This document shows, piece after piece, positions 33,701-41,910 of a DNA stretch of 64,000 nt. The notes beneath the pieces are model-generated. The model had not been told where the DNA came from, did not search any database, and was given only the letters and a program-made list of their open reading frames with translations. The translations under genes were made by a program, and so were the position numbers. Origin of the DNA: Bacteroidales bacterium (GTDB taxonomy: Bacteria; Bacteroidota; Bacteroidia; Bacteroidales; UBA932); contig JAFTCB010000028.1 of assembly GCA_017454905.1 (NCBI GenBank), forward strand, positions 19,481 to 83,480. The letters run 5' to 3'. The number at the start of each line of letters is the position of its first letter. Positions within the stretch are counted from its first letter, which is position 1.

Positions 33701-35299
33701 ATGAGTCCCGGGATAGACGCTGGCATCCGGCTGCCAATCCTTGTCATAGGCACCATCGCCAGGATACGCGTGACGGTTCTCCGTATACTTTCCATCCACC
33801 AGCACATTCACCCCGAACTTTACCCACAGGTAGTCGTCGCAGTCAAAATCCCAGTCTGATCCGTCCCACTGGGCACCGCCTTCTCCGAAGGGAGTCTTTA
33901 CATACCAGGAAACGCCGTTTTCTGATAATTCAGAATCATAGTTGAATGTAAGCGTGTGATATTCATAGTGGGAATCGCAGTTTACGATCTCATCCGTGGT
34001 CAGGAGAAGAGAGCCCTCGTGTCCAGCTTCAAGCTCCTGTTCGGTATCAACCTCTACATAAATGGATTCGGAGTTGACCAGTGTGATGTAATAGGTATAA
34101 GATGTGCCTCTTTCGACTTTGTACTGGTCAAAATCCCAACCGGAGACTGACTTGTCACTATGCCCAAAATCGCCCAGGTGCACCGTGTACAGGGCTTCGG
34201 TCGTGAGCGCGTGGTTTGCATCGGTCTGGAGAATCTCGCTAATCCCGTGTAAAGTAAGTCCCAGGATTATCTTAAACTGCACATAGGTCCCGCGCAGGGG
34301 CGCATACTCCCAGTCCCTTGGGCTCTGGTTCGTTTCCTTCTCCCTCAGGTAGTAAGAAGGCGTTTCGAGATCCATGATGGATTTCTTACCCTCCTGGAGA
34401 TTTTCCAGCATATAGAAGGAGAAGACCTGATAGTCGCCTTCCACTCCTTCAAAGTAAGCCTCCCGGGTGCTGAAATATCCAGGTGTCATGGGACTGTCGT
34501 CATCGGCAAAAAGCCGGCAACGGTCCGGCACGTTGAACACTTGCCAGTAACGCGGCGTGCAGCGGGAAGGGTCAATGCACCAGTCCTCGCTGTCCGCATC
34601 TTCCGGGTTATAACGAATGCAGAATTTCACCTTGGCGTCGAGCTTGTGGAGCACGATGCGGCTGTCGTCGCTGTACGTGACAGAAGGAGAGGTACTGCCC
34701 CAGACCAGGCTGCCTGTCTCCACCTCCCGGGTCCCCATCATCAGGAAGAGATCACCGCGGTTGACCGTCAGCTGTTCGAGGGTAACTTGGGCCCTCTTGA
34801 GTGCGGAAAGCGTCTGGATATCAGCCAGGAAGTCGATGGGAGACTGGTTGTCAAGGGATGCGATGGTATTGGATATGTTGGCAAGCAGTACCAGCGTTGC
34901 ACTGCGGGATTCGGTGGAAATCTTGACAGCCCCTCTTGTCTGGGCCGACTCATCAGAAGACGAGGAGATGTTCTCCACATACCATCCCTCCTGGCTATTG
35001 GAATCCAAATCGCTGAGCGAGGCTGACATGTGTTCGTAAGTGAAATACCGGCCATAGAATTTGGTGCCGTTGCTGTCAAAAAGCAGGACGTAAAGGTCGT
35101 GGATACGCGATTCATCGGCCCGGGAAGCTTCCGCCTTGGTGCCCAACTCTATGTCCATGAGATCGCTGGCTCCGAAGCCAATCTTCATGGTTACGGGTGT
35201 TCCTTCCGGAAGGATTCCTTCCGGAGGAGTTATCACCTCTTTCACGCAGGAGCAAAGAAGCACAAGGATCAAGAGAAGTATGCCGGTTAACCGATTCAT
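30761..35299 (-). CDS. Large DUF4906-type fimbrial lipoprotein (tip/accessory subunit)
   Basis: The 1512-aa lipoprotein has lipobox L-C-S-C (Cys18) and an N-terminal fimbrial domain with VTMKIGFG and a following IHDLYVLLFDSNG strand typical of DUF4906/Mfa-type proteins. Ig-like domains follow. A FISUMP-like segment holds YCPPGYRLPNMTEL and GIRCVRDV (~1000-1090). It lies downstream of the smaller subunit genes, as tip-complex genes do in P. gingivalis Fim/Mfa-type operons; assignment as a tip protein is inferred. It overlaps the BspA-like gene by 4 bp and follows the previous subunit gene by 6 bp. GC content looks lower than in most of the window. Confidence 0.83.
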   Translation of the reverse strand: MNRLTGILLLILVLLCSCVKEVITPPEGILPEGTPVTMKIGFGASDLMDIELGTKAEASRADESRIHDLYVLLFDSNGTKFYGRYFTYEHMSASLSDLDSNSQEGWYVENISSSSDESAQTRGAVKISTESRSATLVLLANISNTIASLDNQSPIDFLADIQTLSALKRAQVTLEQLTVNRGDLFLMMGTREVETGSLVWGSTSPSVTYSDDSRIVLHKLDAKVKFCIRYNPEDADSEDWCIDPSRCTPRYWQVFNVPDRCRLFADDDSPMTPGYFSTREAYFEGVEGDYQVFSFYMLENLQEGKKSIMDLETPSYYLREKETNQSPRDWEYAPLRGTYVQFKIILGLTLHGISEILQTDANHALTTEALYTVHLGDFGHSDKSVSGWDFDQYKVERGTSYTYYITLVNSESIYVEVDTEQELEAGHEGSLLLTTDEIVNCDSHYEYHTLTFNYDSELSENGVSWYVKTPFGEGGAQWDGSDWDFDCDDYLWVKFGVNVLVDGKYTENRHAYPGDGAYDKDWQPDASVYPGTHPDLMDIHQLITYIFDQTRKKKAGKANDFDTDEKLRVTAFVDEYYYETDPRTGQTDPDLWREFVNAKPRELHILANANYSPDKRSDVITSSHSIIQNSIQTFYNTSSPDLTSLWGTEHLDEMRYRTRKSKDSSQEAWGWLPANSSLPNNDYKANNDDNGRYNTASLWGINSGERSWSTFLNYDVHNNVPELKDDYHYLAYSCLTRNRDNDNDGVIDPNELRWYIAATNQVVGMWIGNESLSPSARIYQPVDASNTTDDLLWRSWVVSSTASTLTNPRTTRAEEGGTKSDYTSYSWTGLNEDQMHQLLSVRCVRNIGTYNAGGEIKDISEAPFDQFVDQYYEVPAGVDKNNKIRPNADGTYTIRFSRLNSRSIREYTAEELPEHEEHSIQNQVYLELNIQDPADKVYEDGSSELTKDLQELNTDITTSGHNSYCPPGYRLPNMTELAVMTTLLPSSYWSSNTNHLFPGRTYYSRRASGSNPTPSENVKLGWGFDKNIFHMKHIGHKITGIRCVRDVNNTGEITGKVIVPDADRLTLNDPFTIRLNFTSQGSAIRSVTLSLIYIDTDGNEAAPLIIPVENIELSGVTLTHDLSTSINDILAANGKSSLPVLGNLVIRATVRNSANKSKTVETPIKVLSPVFASVRLQPCAYSGAKETPEFPVLLTASSPSSEIDSWHLEIKTPDGETDRILLPAQTDNNYWKHTYSFTYTTGTLLTGTYTFQLEVTTADGKSTRSPMATMDVLQVNYSPNPDCESATQAADLTGLWERQEIDGLDFYAGDFIEAGMDISKCVYTTATADGVTPGNKTNLHRDNLISIGLTDTDYATDKISVPYVFHAYYPSQSASPYRLRIGLSTPLGAGNEADARRFDAGRANSGFVADGTQNAVPDREAYQCIRLDGSGIFWNAQAIDLSVPYSGNNLSNANATLSRLVSANTLFIGSTQGYHHSRARYIFVRAVHNNADSNASNTGSTFENNPVNGGKL

Positions 35300-35305
35300 T
35301 ATAAC

Positions 35306-36400
35306 TCAATGAAATATCACAAAATTTTCGCTGTCTGTCCAGTCGGCAACCTCAAAGTTGAAAGAGATGTCGTGTTCGTCGGCTCTCTCACTGATACGTG
35401 TCTCGATCTTCAGATGCTGGTTCCTGAGGAGAGAGACAATATCAGTCGATTTCCGGTCATGGACCGGGAGCCCGGTAAAGCTATAGGGGGTCGTACCTAT
35501 CGTGAATGAGATGTCGCAGAGATACCGGCTGCCGATGGCCTGGGCGGGAGCAACACTGGGGAAAACCAGCTTCGCGGGAAGCTCCGTGGTGTTGTCCGAT
35601 GTGGGATCCTCTGAATCCAAGGCGGGGACAACGACGGTGGTGTTTTCGGAAAGGACAAGGTTGCGGTCTCCTCCGGAAATGTAGTCCGGGTCTGCGGCAA
35701 AGAGGTATCCCGCCGCCGGATTCATGCTGTAAATGGTTACGGAGCAATTGGAGAGAGACAGGGAATTATCGGTCTTGTTTCTGAAATACAGGCTCACTTT
35801 GGCCACCGGCCGCTTCAACTCAAGATCAGCATGTCCGTCACCACTGTTGTTGACCGAGAGGCTTCCTCTGGCAGACAGCGGCATGGCCGTCGTAAACGTT
35901 GGTGTGCCAGAGGCCGACAATGTCAAGGCTTCCAGGGCCAATATCGTTGAGGCAGACTGCAGGGATGTGCGGGTGCTGCTCTCTAGTCCAGCCGTGTTGG
36001 CCACCACGAAGACGCTATAGGTTCCTCTTTCCGGGCCTGTGAAATTGATGACGGTTTCGGTCGCAGGTATATCCGCCGTGAGCGGCGTGAGCTTCTCGGC
36101 CGTGTAGTCAATGGTTTCTCCCACTGCACCATAGTCTTTTGGATACCAGGCAACGATGTTCCCGAAACGATTGGCAATGGCGACGACCAGGTCCGGCTCC
36201 CCGCTGTTGTTTACGGAGATACCACCCCCGTCAATGACGGAACCATCTCCTGAACCACCTGCCCTCGTTTGCAGTTCTCCTGTCGAGAAAGCGAGGGTAA
36301 TGCTGCCGGAAACTCCGGCAGGAACCTTCTCTTTCGAACAGGCGCTTGCAAATAGGGACAGCGCCAGAACCAGAAATATATGATATCTTGCGTGAATCAT
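35306..36400 (-). CDS. Fimbrial subunit/anchor-like lipoprotein
   Basis: The 364-aa lipoprotein has lipobox A-S-A-C (Cys21). A beta-sandwich with TLAFSTGELQTRAG forms the first strand, near the usual arginine cleavage region. A second domain ends with LLRNQHLKIETRI and VADWTDS, a pattern like the closing donor-strand region of FimA/Mfa proteins. I chose ATG 36400, which overlaps the upstream stop by 4 bp, over an upstream start at 36439. It may be a minor subunit or a FimB/Mfa2-like anchor; sequence alone does not separate these. Confidence 0.75.
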   Translation of the reverse strand: MIHARYHIFLVLALSLFASACSKEKVPAGVSGSITLAFSTGELQTRAGGSGDGSVIDGGGISVNNSGEPDLVVAIANRFGNIVAWYPKDYGAVGETIDYTAEKLTPLTADIPATETVINFTGPERGTYSVFVVANTAGLESSTRTSLQSASTILALEALTLSASGTPTFTTAMPLSARGSLSVNNSGDGHADLELKRPVAKVSLYFRNKTDNSLSLSNCSVTIYSMNPAAGYLFAADPDYISGGDRNLVLSENTTVVVPALDSEDPTSDNTTELPAKLVFPSVAPAQAIGSRYLCDISFTIGTTPYSFTGLPVHDRKSTDIVSLLRNQHLKIETRISERADEHDISFNFEVADWTDSENFVIFH

Positions 36401-37470
36401 ATCGTCAGGCCGGGAGTTTCTGCATGGATGACATCCCACTCGGTTGTGGTCACGTGGATACGGATACCGCCACCCATACGGAGATGAAGTTCATAGTGAT
36501 ACCGGGTACCGGGGGACCATTCTGTGATGAAATTGTCCGTGCCGAACATCTTTATCTCACTGAGGGTAATGGTATTTGAGACAGTAACGGTTTCGGTGCC
36601 GTCCATATACTGGTATTCAAGGACCAGGGAAGGGACGGCGGTCCCGTGCACTTCCAGACTTTGCGGGACCATCAGGTCCGTGACCGTTGTGGCAGGATAG
36701 AAGGATGAGCTACCCTCCGAAACGTGTGGCAGGGAAGCATCGGGCTCCGGATTGGAGCCAAGCACCGTGTTGGTGGCGTCGCTTTGGGGGTCCCAGGAAA
36801 TGCTCGGGCTGTCTCCTCCAACCGCCTCTGCCTCCAGCCTTCCGAATGTGTAGATGTGCCGGAATCCGTATGACAATAAGGTGATGTCCAGAGCCGGTGA
36901 GTCATTGTAGATCGTGACATCCACGGCGCTTAGCACATGATGGAACGTAAGGTTCACCACGCTTGTATTGCCACTGGATCGGCGATGGCTTGCGGCCATA
37001 AGGTCATACTGGGCAACAAGGGCATTATAATCCACATCTATGGCTAAAGGATTGGTTCCGTCAAGCCGGATTCCGGAAGTGGATGATGGTCCCGTTACTG
37101 CCAGAAAATCGTAAACGGAGGCATTGGAGTCCCAGAAACGGTGCGGCGAATAGTCCCAGGCCGAGCCATCATAGGTCACGGCATCTCCGTTGAACACGAC
37201 AGAGGGGACTCCGCCGATGGTTTTGGTGCCGTAGGCATAAAAACAGTCGGTGTTCTCAAAGTCCGTTTTGATCTCGCCGCTCTTGGTCGCATCATCGCGC
37301 AGCAGGGGCGAGGCGGTGAAGTTGATGGGGGCTTCTGCCGCCGGGCCGCTTCCCGGCGATACCGGGTCCGGGGTAATCGCCGGATCGAGCGCACCCGTCC
37401 GGATGCATCCCGTCCAAAGGAGGATGCATCCGGCCAGTGCCGCTCCGATGCGTATGGTGCGAAGGGTCAT
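36397..37470 (-). CDS. Fimbrillin family lipoprotein
   Basis: The 357-aa Mfa-like/fimbrillin protein (PF13149 type) has lipobox W-T-G-C (Cys22). Diagnostic segments are WDYSPHRFWDSNASVYDFLAV and LTFHHVLSAVDVTIYN, shared by Bacteroidota fimbrillins, and the closing region with TRYHYELHL and VTTTEWDVI. Lipid-anchored precursors are exported to the surface and assembled by strand exchange after proteolysis in characterised homologues. It overlaps the next gene by 4 bp and follows the other fimbrillin gene by 29 bp. Possibly a minor or alternative stalk subunit. Confidence 0.87.
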   Translation of the reverse strand: MTLRTIRIGAALAGCILLWTGCIRTGALDPAITPDPVSPGSGPAAEAPINFTASPLLRDDATKSGEIKTDFENTDCFYAYGTKTIGGVPSVVFNGDAVTYDGSAWDYSPHRFWDSNASVYDFLAVTGPSSTSGIRLDGTNPLAIDVDYNALVAQYDLMAASHRRSSGNTSVVNLTFHHVLSAVDVTIYNDSPALDITLLSYGFRHIYTFGRLEAEAVGGDSPSISWDPQSDATNTVLGSNPEPDASLPHVSEGSSSFYPATTVTDLMVPQSLEVHGTAVPSLVLEYQYMDGTETVTVSNTITLSEIKMFGTDNFITEWSPGTRYHYELHLRMGGGIRIHVTTTEWDVIHAETPGLTI

Positions 37471-37499
37471 CTGTTAGAAGACGGCTTGTTCAGCCGAGG

Positions 37500-38654
37500 T
37501 TACTGGAGGAGATAGTGGTAGCCGGTGTCAGTGGCCCACTCCTGAATGGTTGCGTTAAAGGTGATGGCGTTGGCCCCGATGGTAATGATGTAGGTGTAAT
37601 GGGTGCCGGGTAGCCAGCTTGCGATGTAGTTAGCTTCAGTGTTGGTATAGTCCTGAGCCTTGTCAAACTCTTTCAAGTCAAAAGAAGTATTGACCGTCGT
37701 AGTGGAGGAATTGCCACCCTCGCAGGTCTCTATCGTGTAGGTGATATTGACAGTTTGATCAGCGACATTGTCGGTCCGGAAAGCCTGTGGCATTGCCACG
37801 AGTTTCGTGATAAGGGCATTGGGGCTGGTTGCAGAGACAGCGTTCACATCCGTGGGGAGGGTAACGGTTTCATATCCGCTTGTATGGTTGTATGTCTTTT
37901 TTGCGGCTCCCGTTTCTTCTGTCCAGGTGCTGGCACTCGTTACCGGTGCAAAAGGAGAAGAGTCACCATAAGTGCTGACCGTGAAATGGCCGTTGCCGTC
38001 AATGTTGGTGAGCGAGATAGCCGTTACGGCAACTTTAATGTAGTTGTTTTCATCTTCGCCTGTCAACTCCAGATCATTATGCTTTTGCACTTTGAGGTCG
38101 ACCAGGGAAGCAATATGATGGAAGGGAAGATTGACCGGACTTATGAATGCTGCAGGGTCGCCGGTTTTTGTCACCGTCGTTTTTGCTGCAACAAGAATAT
38201 CCTTGATATCACTCTTGTTAGAATCTCCGCCAAGGAACTCGATGGGCTCGCTGGTAAATGCTCCGGCAGTAGTAGCGCTGGCATTGGTGCCATCCAAAAG
38301 TCCGGCGGGGGCGACAGCGTAAAAAGTGTAGCTTGTAGCATTGGGATCCCAGAAACGGGTGGGAGAATATGTCCAAGTCTCGGGAGAAAGAGCGGTTTTG
38401 GTAACAACGGTTCCAGTGAAAACATCGGAGGGAGTGCTCTCGACCAACTTGGTGCCGTAGACGTTAAAGTTATCGCCTACAGCGAAGTTAGTAGTCGCGC
38501 CAGGATCATGTGCCTTCGTCAGTGTCTCCGTCCAGGTCCCGAAGCCGATGGCGGGGCCCTGGGTGGCCGGGTCGACCTGATGGTAGGTCTTGGTGCAGCC
38601 GACGGCCGCTATCGCGGCGACCGCTGCAAGGATCAATGTTTTTTTCATACGCAT
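37500..38654 (-). CDS. Fimbrillin family lipoprotein (probable major subunit)
   Basis: The 384-aa protein of the same PF13149 type has lipobox A-V-G-C (Cys20). The same landmarks recur: WTYSPTRFWDPNATSYTFYAV, NLPFHHIASLVDLKVQ and a closing HYTYIITIG with ATIQEWAT. It is the first fimbrillin in the operon, which suggests, but does not prove, the stalk subunit. The segment after the lipobox holds ETLTKAHDPG, near where trypsin-like cleavage is expected. An internal ATG two codons later (MKK) is an alternative start. Confidence 0.88.
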   Translation of the reverse strand: MRMKKTLILAAVAAIAAVGCTKTYHQVDPATQGPAIGFGTWTETLTKAHDPGATTNFAVGDNFNVYGTKLVESTPSDVFTGTVVTKTALSPETWTYSPTRFWDPNATSYTFYAVAPAGLLDGTNASATTAGAFTSEPIEFLGGDSNKSDIKDILVAAKTTVTKTGDPAAFISPVNLPFHHIASLVDLKVQKHNDLELTGEDENNYIKVAVTAISLTNIDGNGHFTVSTYGDSSPFAPVTSASTWTEETGAAKKTYNHTSGYETVTLPTDVNAVSATSPNALITKLVAMPQAFRTDNVADQTVNITYTIETCEGGNSSTTTVNTSFDLKEFDKAQDYTNTEANYIASWLPGTHYTYIITIGANAITFNATIQEWATDTGYHYLLQ

Positions 38655-38692
38655 TGGTGAATTAAGAAGTGAATATAAAAGTAATTATTTGA

Positions 38693-39829
38693 TTATTGCT
38701 GGATCGTGTATTCGCCCTGCTGTTCTTCCCAGCCGCGGACCAGGGCCTCGAATCCGCCGCCTCCGCCGGGCGTGGGTTCGTCCGGAGGAGGAAAGTCATC
38801 GACATCCAGGTCGATCGTGATCACGCCGCCGGTGGGCAGCGCGCGTACCTGGTCGGTGATATCGATGCGGATGTTGCGGAAGGAGGCGTTGGAGTAGGTG
38901 ACGCTGAGGACGAAGAAGTGGGGCGTGTCCGGAGCGGCGGCCACGCTCGCCGCGTCGTATGCGTTGCATCCCGGGATGCCGAAGGTCATCACGCGTGCGC
39001 CCATCAGGTCCGGATCGGCGGTGCGGTTGATCCGGACGTCCAGCGGGACGGAGACGGTTTTGACGGACGAGATGCCCGTATGCAGGTCGGTGCGTTCCGC
39101 CATGCCGGTGACGACGGCGCCGCCGGCGCTGCCGATGATGCGGCCGTTGTTGTTGTGGAGGCGTACCTGGATCAGGTAGATGAAGGTCGCGGGATGCAGG
39201 GCACCTTCGATCCTGTAGACATAGCGCCCGTCGATGTATTCGTAGTCTTCGAGATTGTCGGAAATCCGGACTTGGGGGTTGTAGAGGGAGAAGAGTCCGT
39301 CCGGGGCCAGCACGACCGGGTCGTTGCTGGGATCGAAGTCATCCGGAGCCTTGGTCGCAGATTTCTGCTGCAGGGTCTGGATGTTGGTGGAACTCTGGAG
39401 TCCCGATGAAATCGTACGGGTGTAGGCGTAGATGTCGTCAAGTTCTCCCGCCGAATCAAAGAGGATGGACTCGGAGTCGTTGTTGTGGAAGAGGAAGGCG
39501 TAGTTGCCTGCATAGGTCTGCAGGCGGGCGCTCTGTCCGGAAAAGTTGTAGGTGTTGTGGGCGGTGGGCCTGCCCTCCAGGTCCAGCGGGTAGGAGTGCA
39601 GGCGCATGCTTGCGGGCATCTCATAGCCCAGCGGCCCGAGCGTGGAGACGTCCCATCTGTACTCCCAGAGGGCTTCCCAGTTGATCTGCCACATCACGTC
39701 CAGCTCTACTTCGGCAGCCACTTCGACCTGCACGTCGGCGGGGCGCTTGAGGTAGAGGGGCGGTTCGATCCGGCAGCCACAAGCGAGGATCGCCATCAGG
39801 GCGAAGAATATCCATCTGCGTGCGCTCAT
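38693..39829 (-). CDS. DUF5119 domain lipoprotein of the fimbrial operon
   Basis: The 378-aa lipoprotein has lipobox A-C-G-C (Cys19). It matches the DUF5119 type found upstream of fimbrillins in Bacteroidales: RIEPPLYLKRPADVQVEV near the N-terminus, then VMWQINWEALWEYRWD, LHSYPLDLEG and YAFLFHNNDSESI. It probably assists subunit export, anchoring or assembly; biochemical role is unknown. The C-terminus is Gly/Pro-rich (FPPPDEPTPGGGGGF). It overlaps the upstream DUF3575 gene by 4 bp. Confidence 0.85.
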   Translation of the reverse strand: MSARRWIFFALMAILACGCRIEPPLYLKRPADVQVEVAAEVELDVMWQINWEALWEYRWDVSTLGPLGYEMPASMRLHSYPLDLEGRPTAHNTYNFSGQSARLQTYAGNYAFLFHNNDSESILFDSAGELDDIYAYTRTISSGLQSSTNIQTLQQKSATKAPDDFDPSNDPVVLAPDGLFSLYNPQVRISDNLEDYEYIDGRYVYRIEGALHPATFIYLIQVRLHNNNGRIIGSAGGAVVTGMAERTDLHTGISSVKTVSVPLDVRINRTADPDLMGARVMTFGIPGCNAYDAASVAAAPDTPHFFVLSVTYSNASFRNIRIDITDQVRALPTGGVITIDLDVDDFPPPDEPTPGGGGGFEALVRGWEEQQGEYTIQQ

Positions 39830-41646
39830 CTCTGCTTGCGGTTGAAAAGGTCCACTCCGATTGAAAGATAGATGCGCGTCGGCCCGCCCCAGAAGAGGAG
39901 CTGGTTGCGCTCCTTGAAGAGGTCCGGATCACCGGCGTAGTCGTAGTAGTAGCGTTCCGTGGCGTCGAAGCCATAGACATAGGGGTCGTAGCGCGACCAG
40001 AAGATGCCTCCGGTGATGCCCAGGTCGATGAAGAGGCGGCTCTTGCCGAGGATCCATTTGTGCCCGAGGCCCAGGGATGCGCCGAGGCCTTCGCCTTCCC
40101 AGCCCTTGGCGTCCCAGCCGATGCCGTAGCGTGCTGCATTGGCGCCGCCGGAGAGGTACAGGCCGCGGTAGCGCTCGTCGACTTTCTTGAAGTAGAAGCG
40201 GGTCCAGAGTCCGATGTTCTGGATCTGGAAGAAGCGGTACTCGTCCCAGTGCTGCCACATGGGCCATTCGACGTCGGCCCCGAAGGTGAAGTGCCGGTTG
40301 CGGGCAGGATAGTATTCGAGCGAGAAGCTCGGGATGGAGGTTAGGCCGTAGTTCGGTATATACGTGATATCGTAAAGCAAGTTGGTGCTGATGCCGATGA
40401 CCGGGCGCAGCGTGCGCTGCCGGGTGAGCTCCGGGACGGTCAGCCGGTCGGGACGCAGGCGGATGGCGGGCGTCGCCGGAAGGTCGAGGGCGGTGAGTGC
40501 GGGACCTTCGTCCAGGCGGGGAAGCGTCCAGCTGTGGGTGTGCGTGATGGAGGAGGTGCGGAATCCCGGATAGACCTTCCGGGCGATGCCGCTCCAGCCG
40601 GGGGTGGCCTTCAATTGCGCTTCCTTGCGGTCGGCGGGGATGTCGGAGTCGATGATGCCGAGCAGGGTGTCGCGGGTCGGGGTGCTGAGGCTCCCGGAGG
40701 CCGCCACGTTGTCGCGGAGTTCGCTCCAGGGTTCTCCTTCTGCGCGGATGGACAGGACGCCGGCGTAGTGGGGGAAATGGTTGGCGATGTAGCTCCGGAT
40801 GGCTTCTGCACGCCGAGCGGACAGGGCTTTGTTGTAGGAGGCGGGTCCGTCCATCGAGGCCTTGCCCACGATGACGACCGTGTCACCGGGCATGGGGGCG
40901 CTGGATCCGAACAGGGAGTCCAGCTGCGCGAGCGAGCGGGCGTTGGTCCGGTAGCCCGGCAGGATGCGGGCATTGTCGAAGGGGAAGTAGATGAGGACCG
41001 GGGGCTCGGCGGAGCTGACGGCGGAGGATCCGTCGGTCTGGCCGGCGGCAGCCGGAGAGGCACCGTCGTCCTGGAAATCGAAGATGATGTCCGTCTCCTG
41101 GAGCAGCGGGAAGAGCTCCTCGCGCATCTGGTGCCAGGTCTGCCCGCCGCGGATGTCCATCAGTTCCTTCTTGCGGGAGCTGACGATGGCGCCGTCGCGG
41201 ATGACCCAGGTGGGGACTTCGTCGATGATGCGCATGGCTTCCTCTGCTCCGGGGATATCGCTGTCTTCCAGCAGGGTACGCAGCTTTGCGTAATCTTCGC
41301 CCGCGGACTGGATGTCGATCCGGTCGGAAGCGGGCGCCCAGCTGTTGATGAGGGCGACGGCTTCTTCCGAGCGCCGGTCGGAGAGGATGCGGTTGTCCGT
41401 GCTCTTGCCGTCCGGGGAAGCGCCGCTCCTCACGCTGATCCGGCTCAGGTGCCGGGCGGGGTCTGCGAGCAGGAGCCCGACGGCTTCACGGGCGGGCTCT
41501 TCCTGCGCGGGGAGCGTGTACGCAGCATGCTCGGTGCCGTTCACCACCAGTCGGACAAATGTCCGGGGGGTGTCGGCGGCCATGCCCGGTTGCCGGGAGA
41601 TAACCGACAGCAGGAGGGCGAGAGCGATATATAGCACCTTGCGCAT
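39826..41646 (-). CDS. DUF3575 outer-membrane barrel with two OmpA-like segments
   Basis: The 606-aa protein starts the fimbrial operon. It has a signal peptide (~1-24). An OmpA-like segment lies at residues ~70-100 (GASPDGKSTDNRILSDRRSEEA) and a second at ~275-310 (ASMDGPASYNKALSARRAEAI). A C-terminal DUF3575 barrel runs from ~415 to 606 (ISTNLLYDITYIPNYGL to IYLSIGVDLFNRK). OmpA-like parts suggest contact with peptidoglycan and the barrel places it in the outer membrane, so it may be the assembly platform or anchor; this is inference. It has a good promoter 25 bp upstream. Confidence 0.85.
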   Translation of the reverse strand: MRKVLYIALALLLSVISRQPGMAADTPRTFVRLVVNGTEHAAYTLPAQEEPAREAVGLLLADPARHLSRISVRSGASPDGKSTDNRILSDRRSEEAVALINSWAPASDRIDIQSAGEDYAKLRTLLEDSDIPGAEEAMRIIDEVPTWVIRDGAIVSSRKKELMDIRGGQTWHQMREELFPLLQETDIIFDFQDDGASPAAAGQTDGSSAVSSAEPPVLIYFPFDNARILPGYRTNARSLAQLDSLFGSSAPMPGDTVVIVGKASMDGPASYNKALSARRAEAIRSYIANHFPHYAGVLSIRAEGEPWSELRDNVAASGSLSTPTRDTLLGIIDSDIPADRKEAQLKATPGWSGIARKVYPGFRTSSITHTHSWTLPRLDEGPALTALDLPATPAIRLRPDRLTVPELTRQRTLRPVIGISTNLLYDITYIPNYGLTSIPSFSLEYYPARNRHFTFGADVEWPMWQHWDEYRFFQIQNIGLWTRFYFKKVDERYRGLYLSGGANAARYGIGWDAKGWEGEGLGASLGLGHKWILGKSRLFIDLGITGGIFWSRYDPYVYGFDATERYYYDYAGDPDLFKERNQLLFWGGPTRIYLSIGVDLFNRKQR

Positions 41647-41670
41647 GCGCGATCTTCTATATTATTTAAC

Positions 41671-41701
41671 CAAAAGTATCTTCTTTCGGCGAAAAATCCA
41701 A
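41671..41701 (-). promoter_or_regulatory. Promoter of the fimbrial operon
   Basis: On the minus strand TTG (41699-41701) and TACTTTTG (41671-41678) are 20 bp apart, matching the consensus exactly. No flanking inverted repeats or recombinase gene were seen, so there is no sign of an invertible promoter. Confidence 0.78.
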
Positions 41702-41910
41702 CGGAAAAAGTGAAAATCGAATGCGGATTCGCATATTTCGCATGAATAAGCGTCTTTTTTCGGGCTTTCTCTGGAAAATAATTTTGAAATCGGAAAAACC
41801 CCGCGTATAACTGCTCCTGCGCGGTGTTCTCCCGGAGGCTGTTCCCCTGCAAACAACACTGCCCGCCATGAAACTGGCGGGCAGAAAAGGCGGTGCTGAT
41901 AGGTAAAAAG
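41702..41910. other. Intergenic gap between the PspC operon and the fimbrial promoter
   Basis: No gene is seen. It holds the terminator at 41859-41884 and an AT-rich stretch (41702-41800) upstream of the fimbrial -33 element, where regulators could bind. Confidence 0.55.
41859..41884 (-). terminator. Hairpin after the PspC operon
   Basis: CTGCCCGCC and GGCGGGCAG pair perfectly around an 8-nt loop, 27 bp beyond the last PspC stop. The T run on the minus strand is short. Confidence 0.65.

Noticed and set aside
41647-41910. Invertible (phase-variable) promoter before the fimbrial operon
   Set aside because: The promoter is good, but I found no flanking inverted repeats and no recombinase gene in the window.
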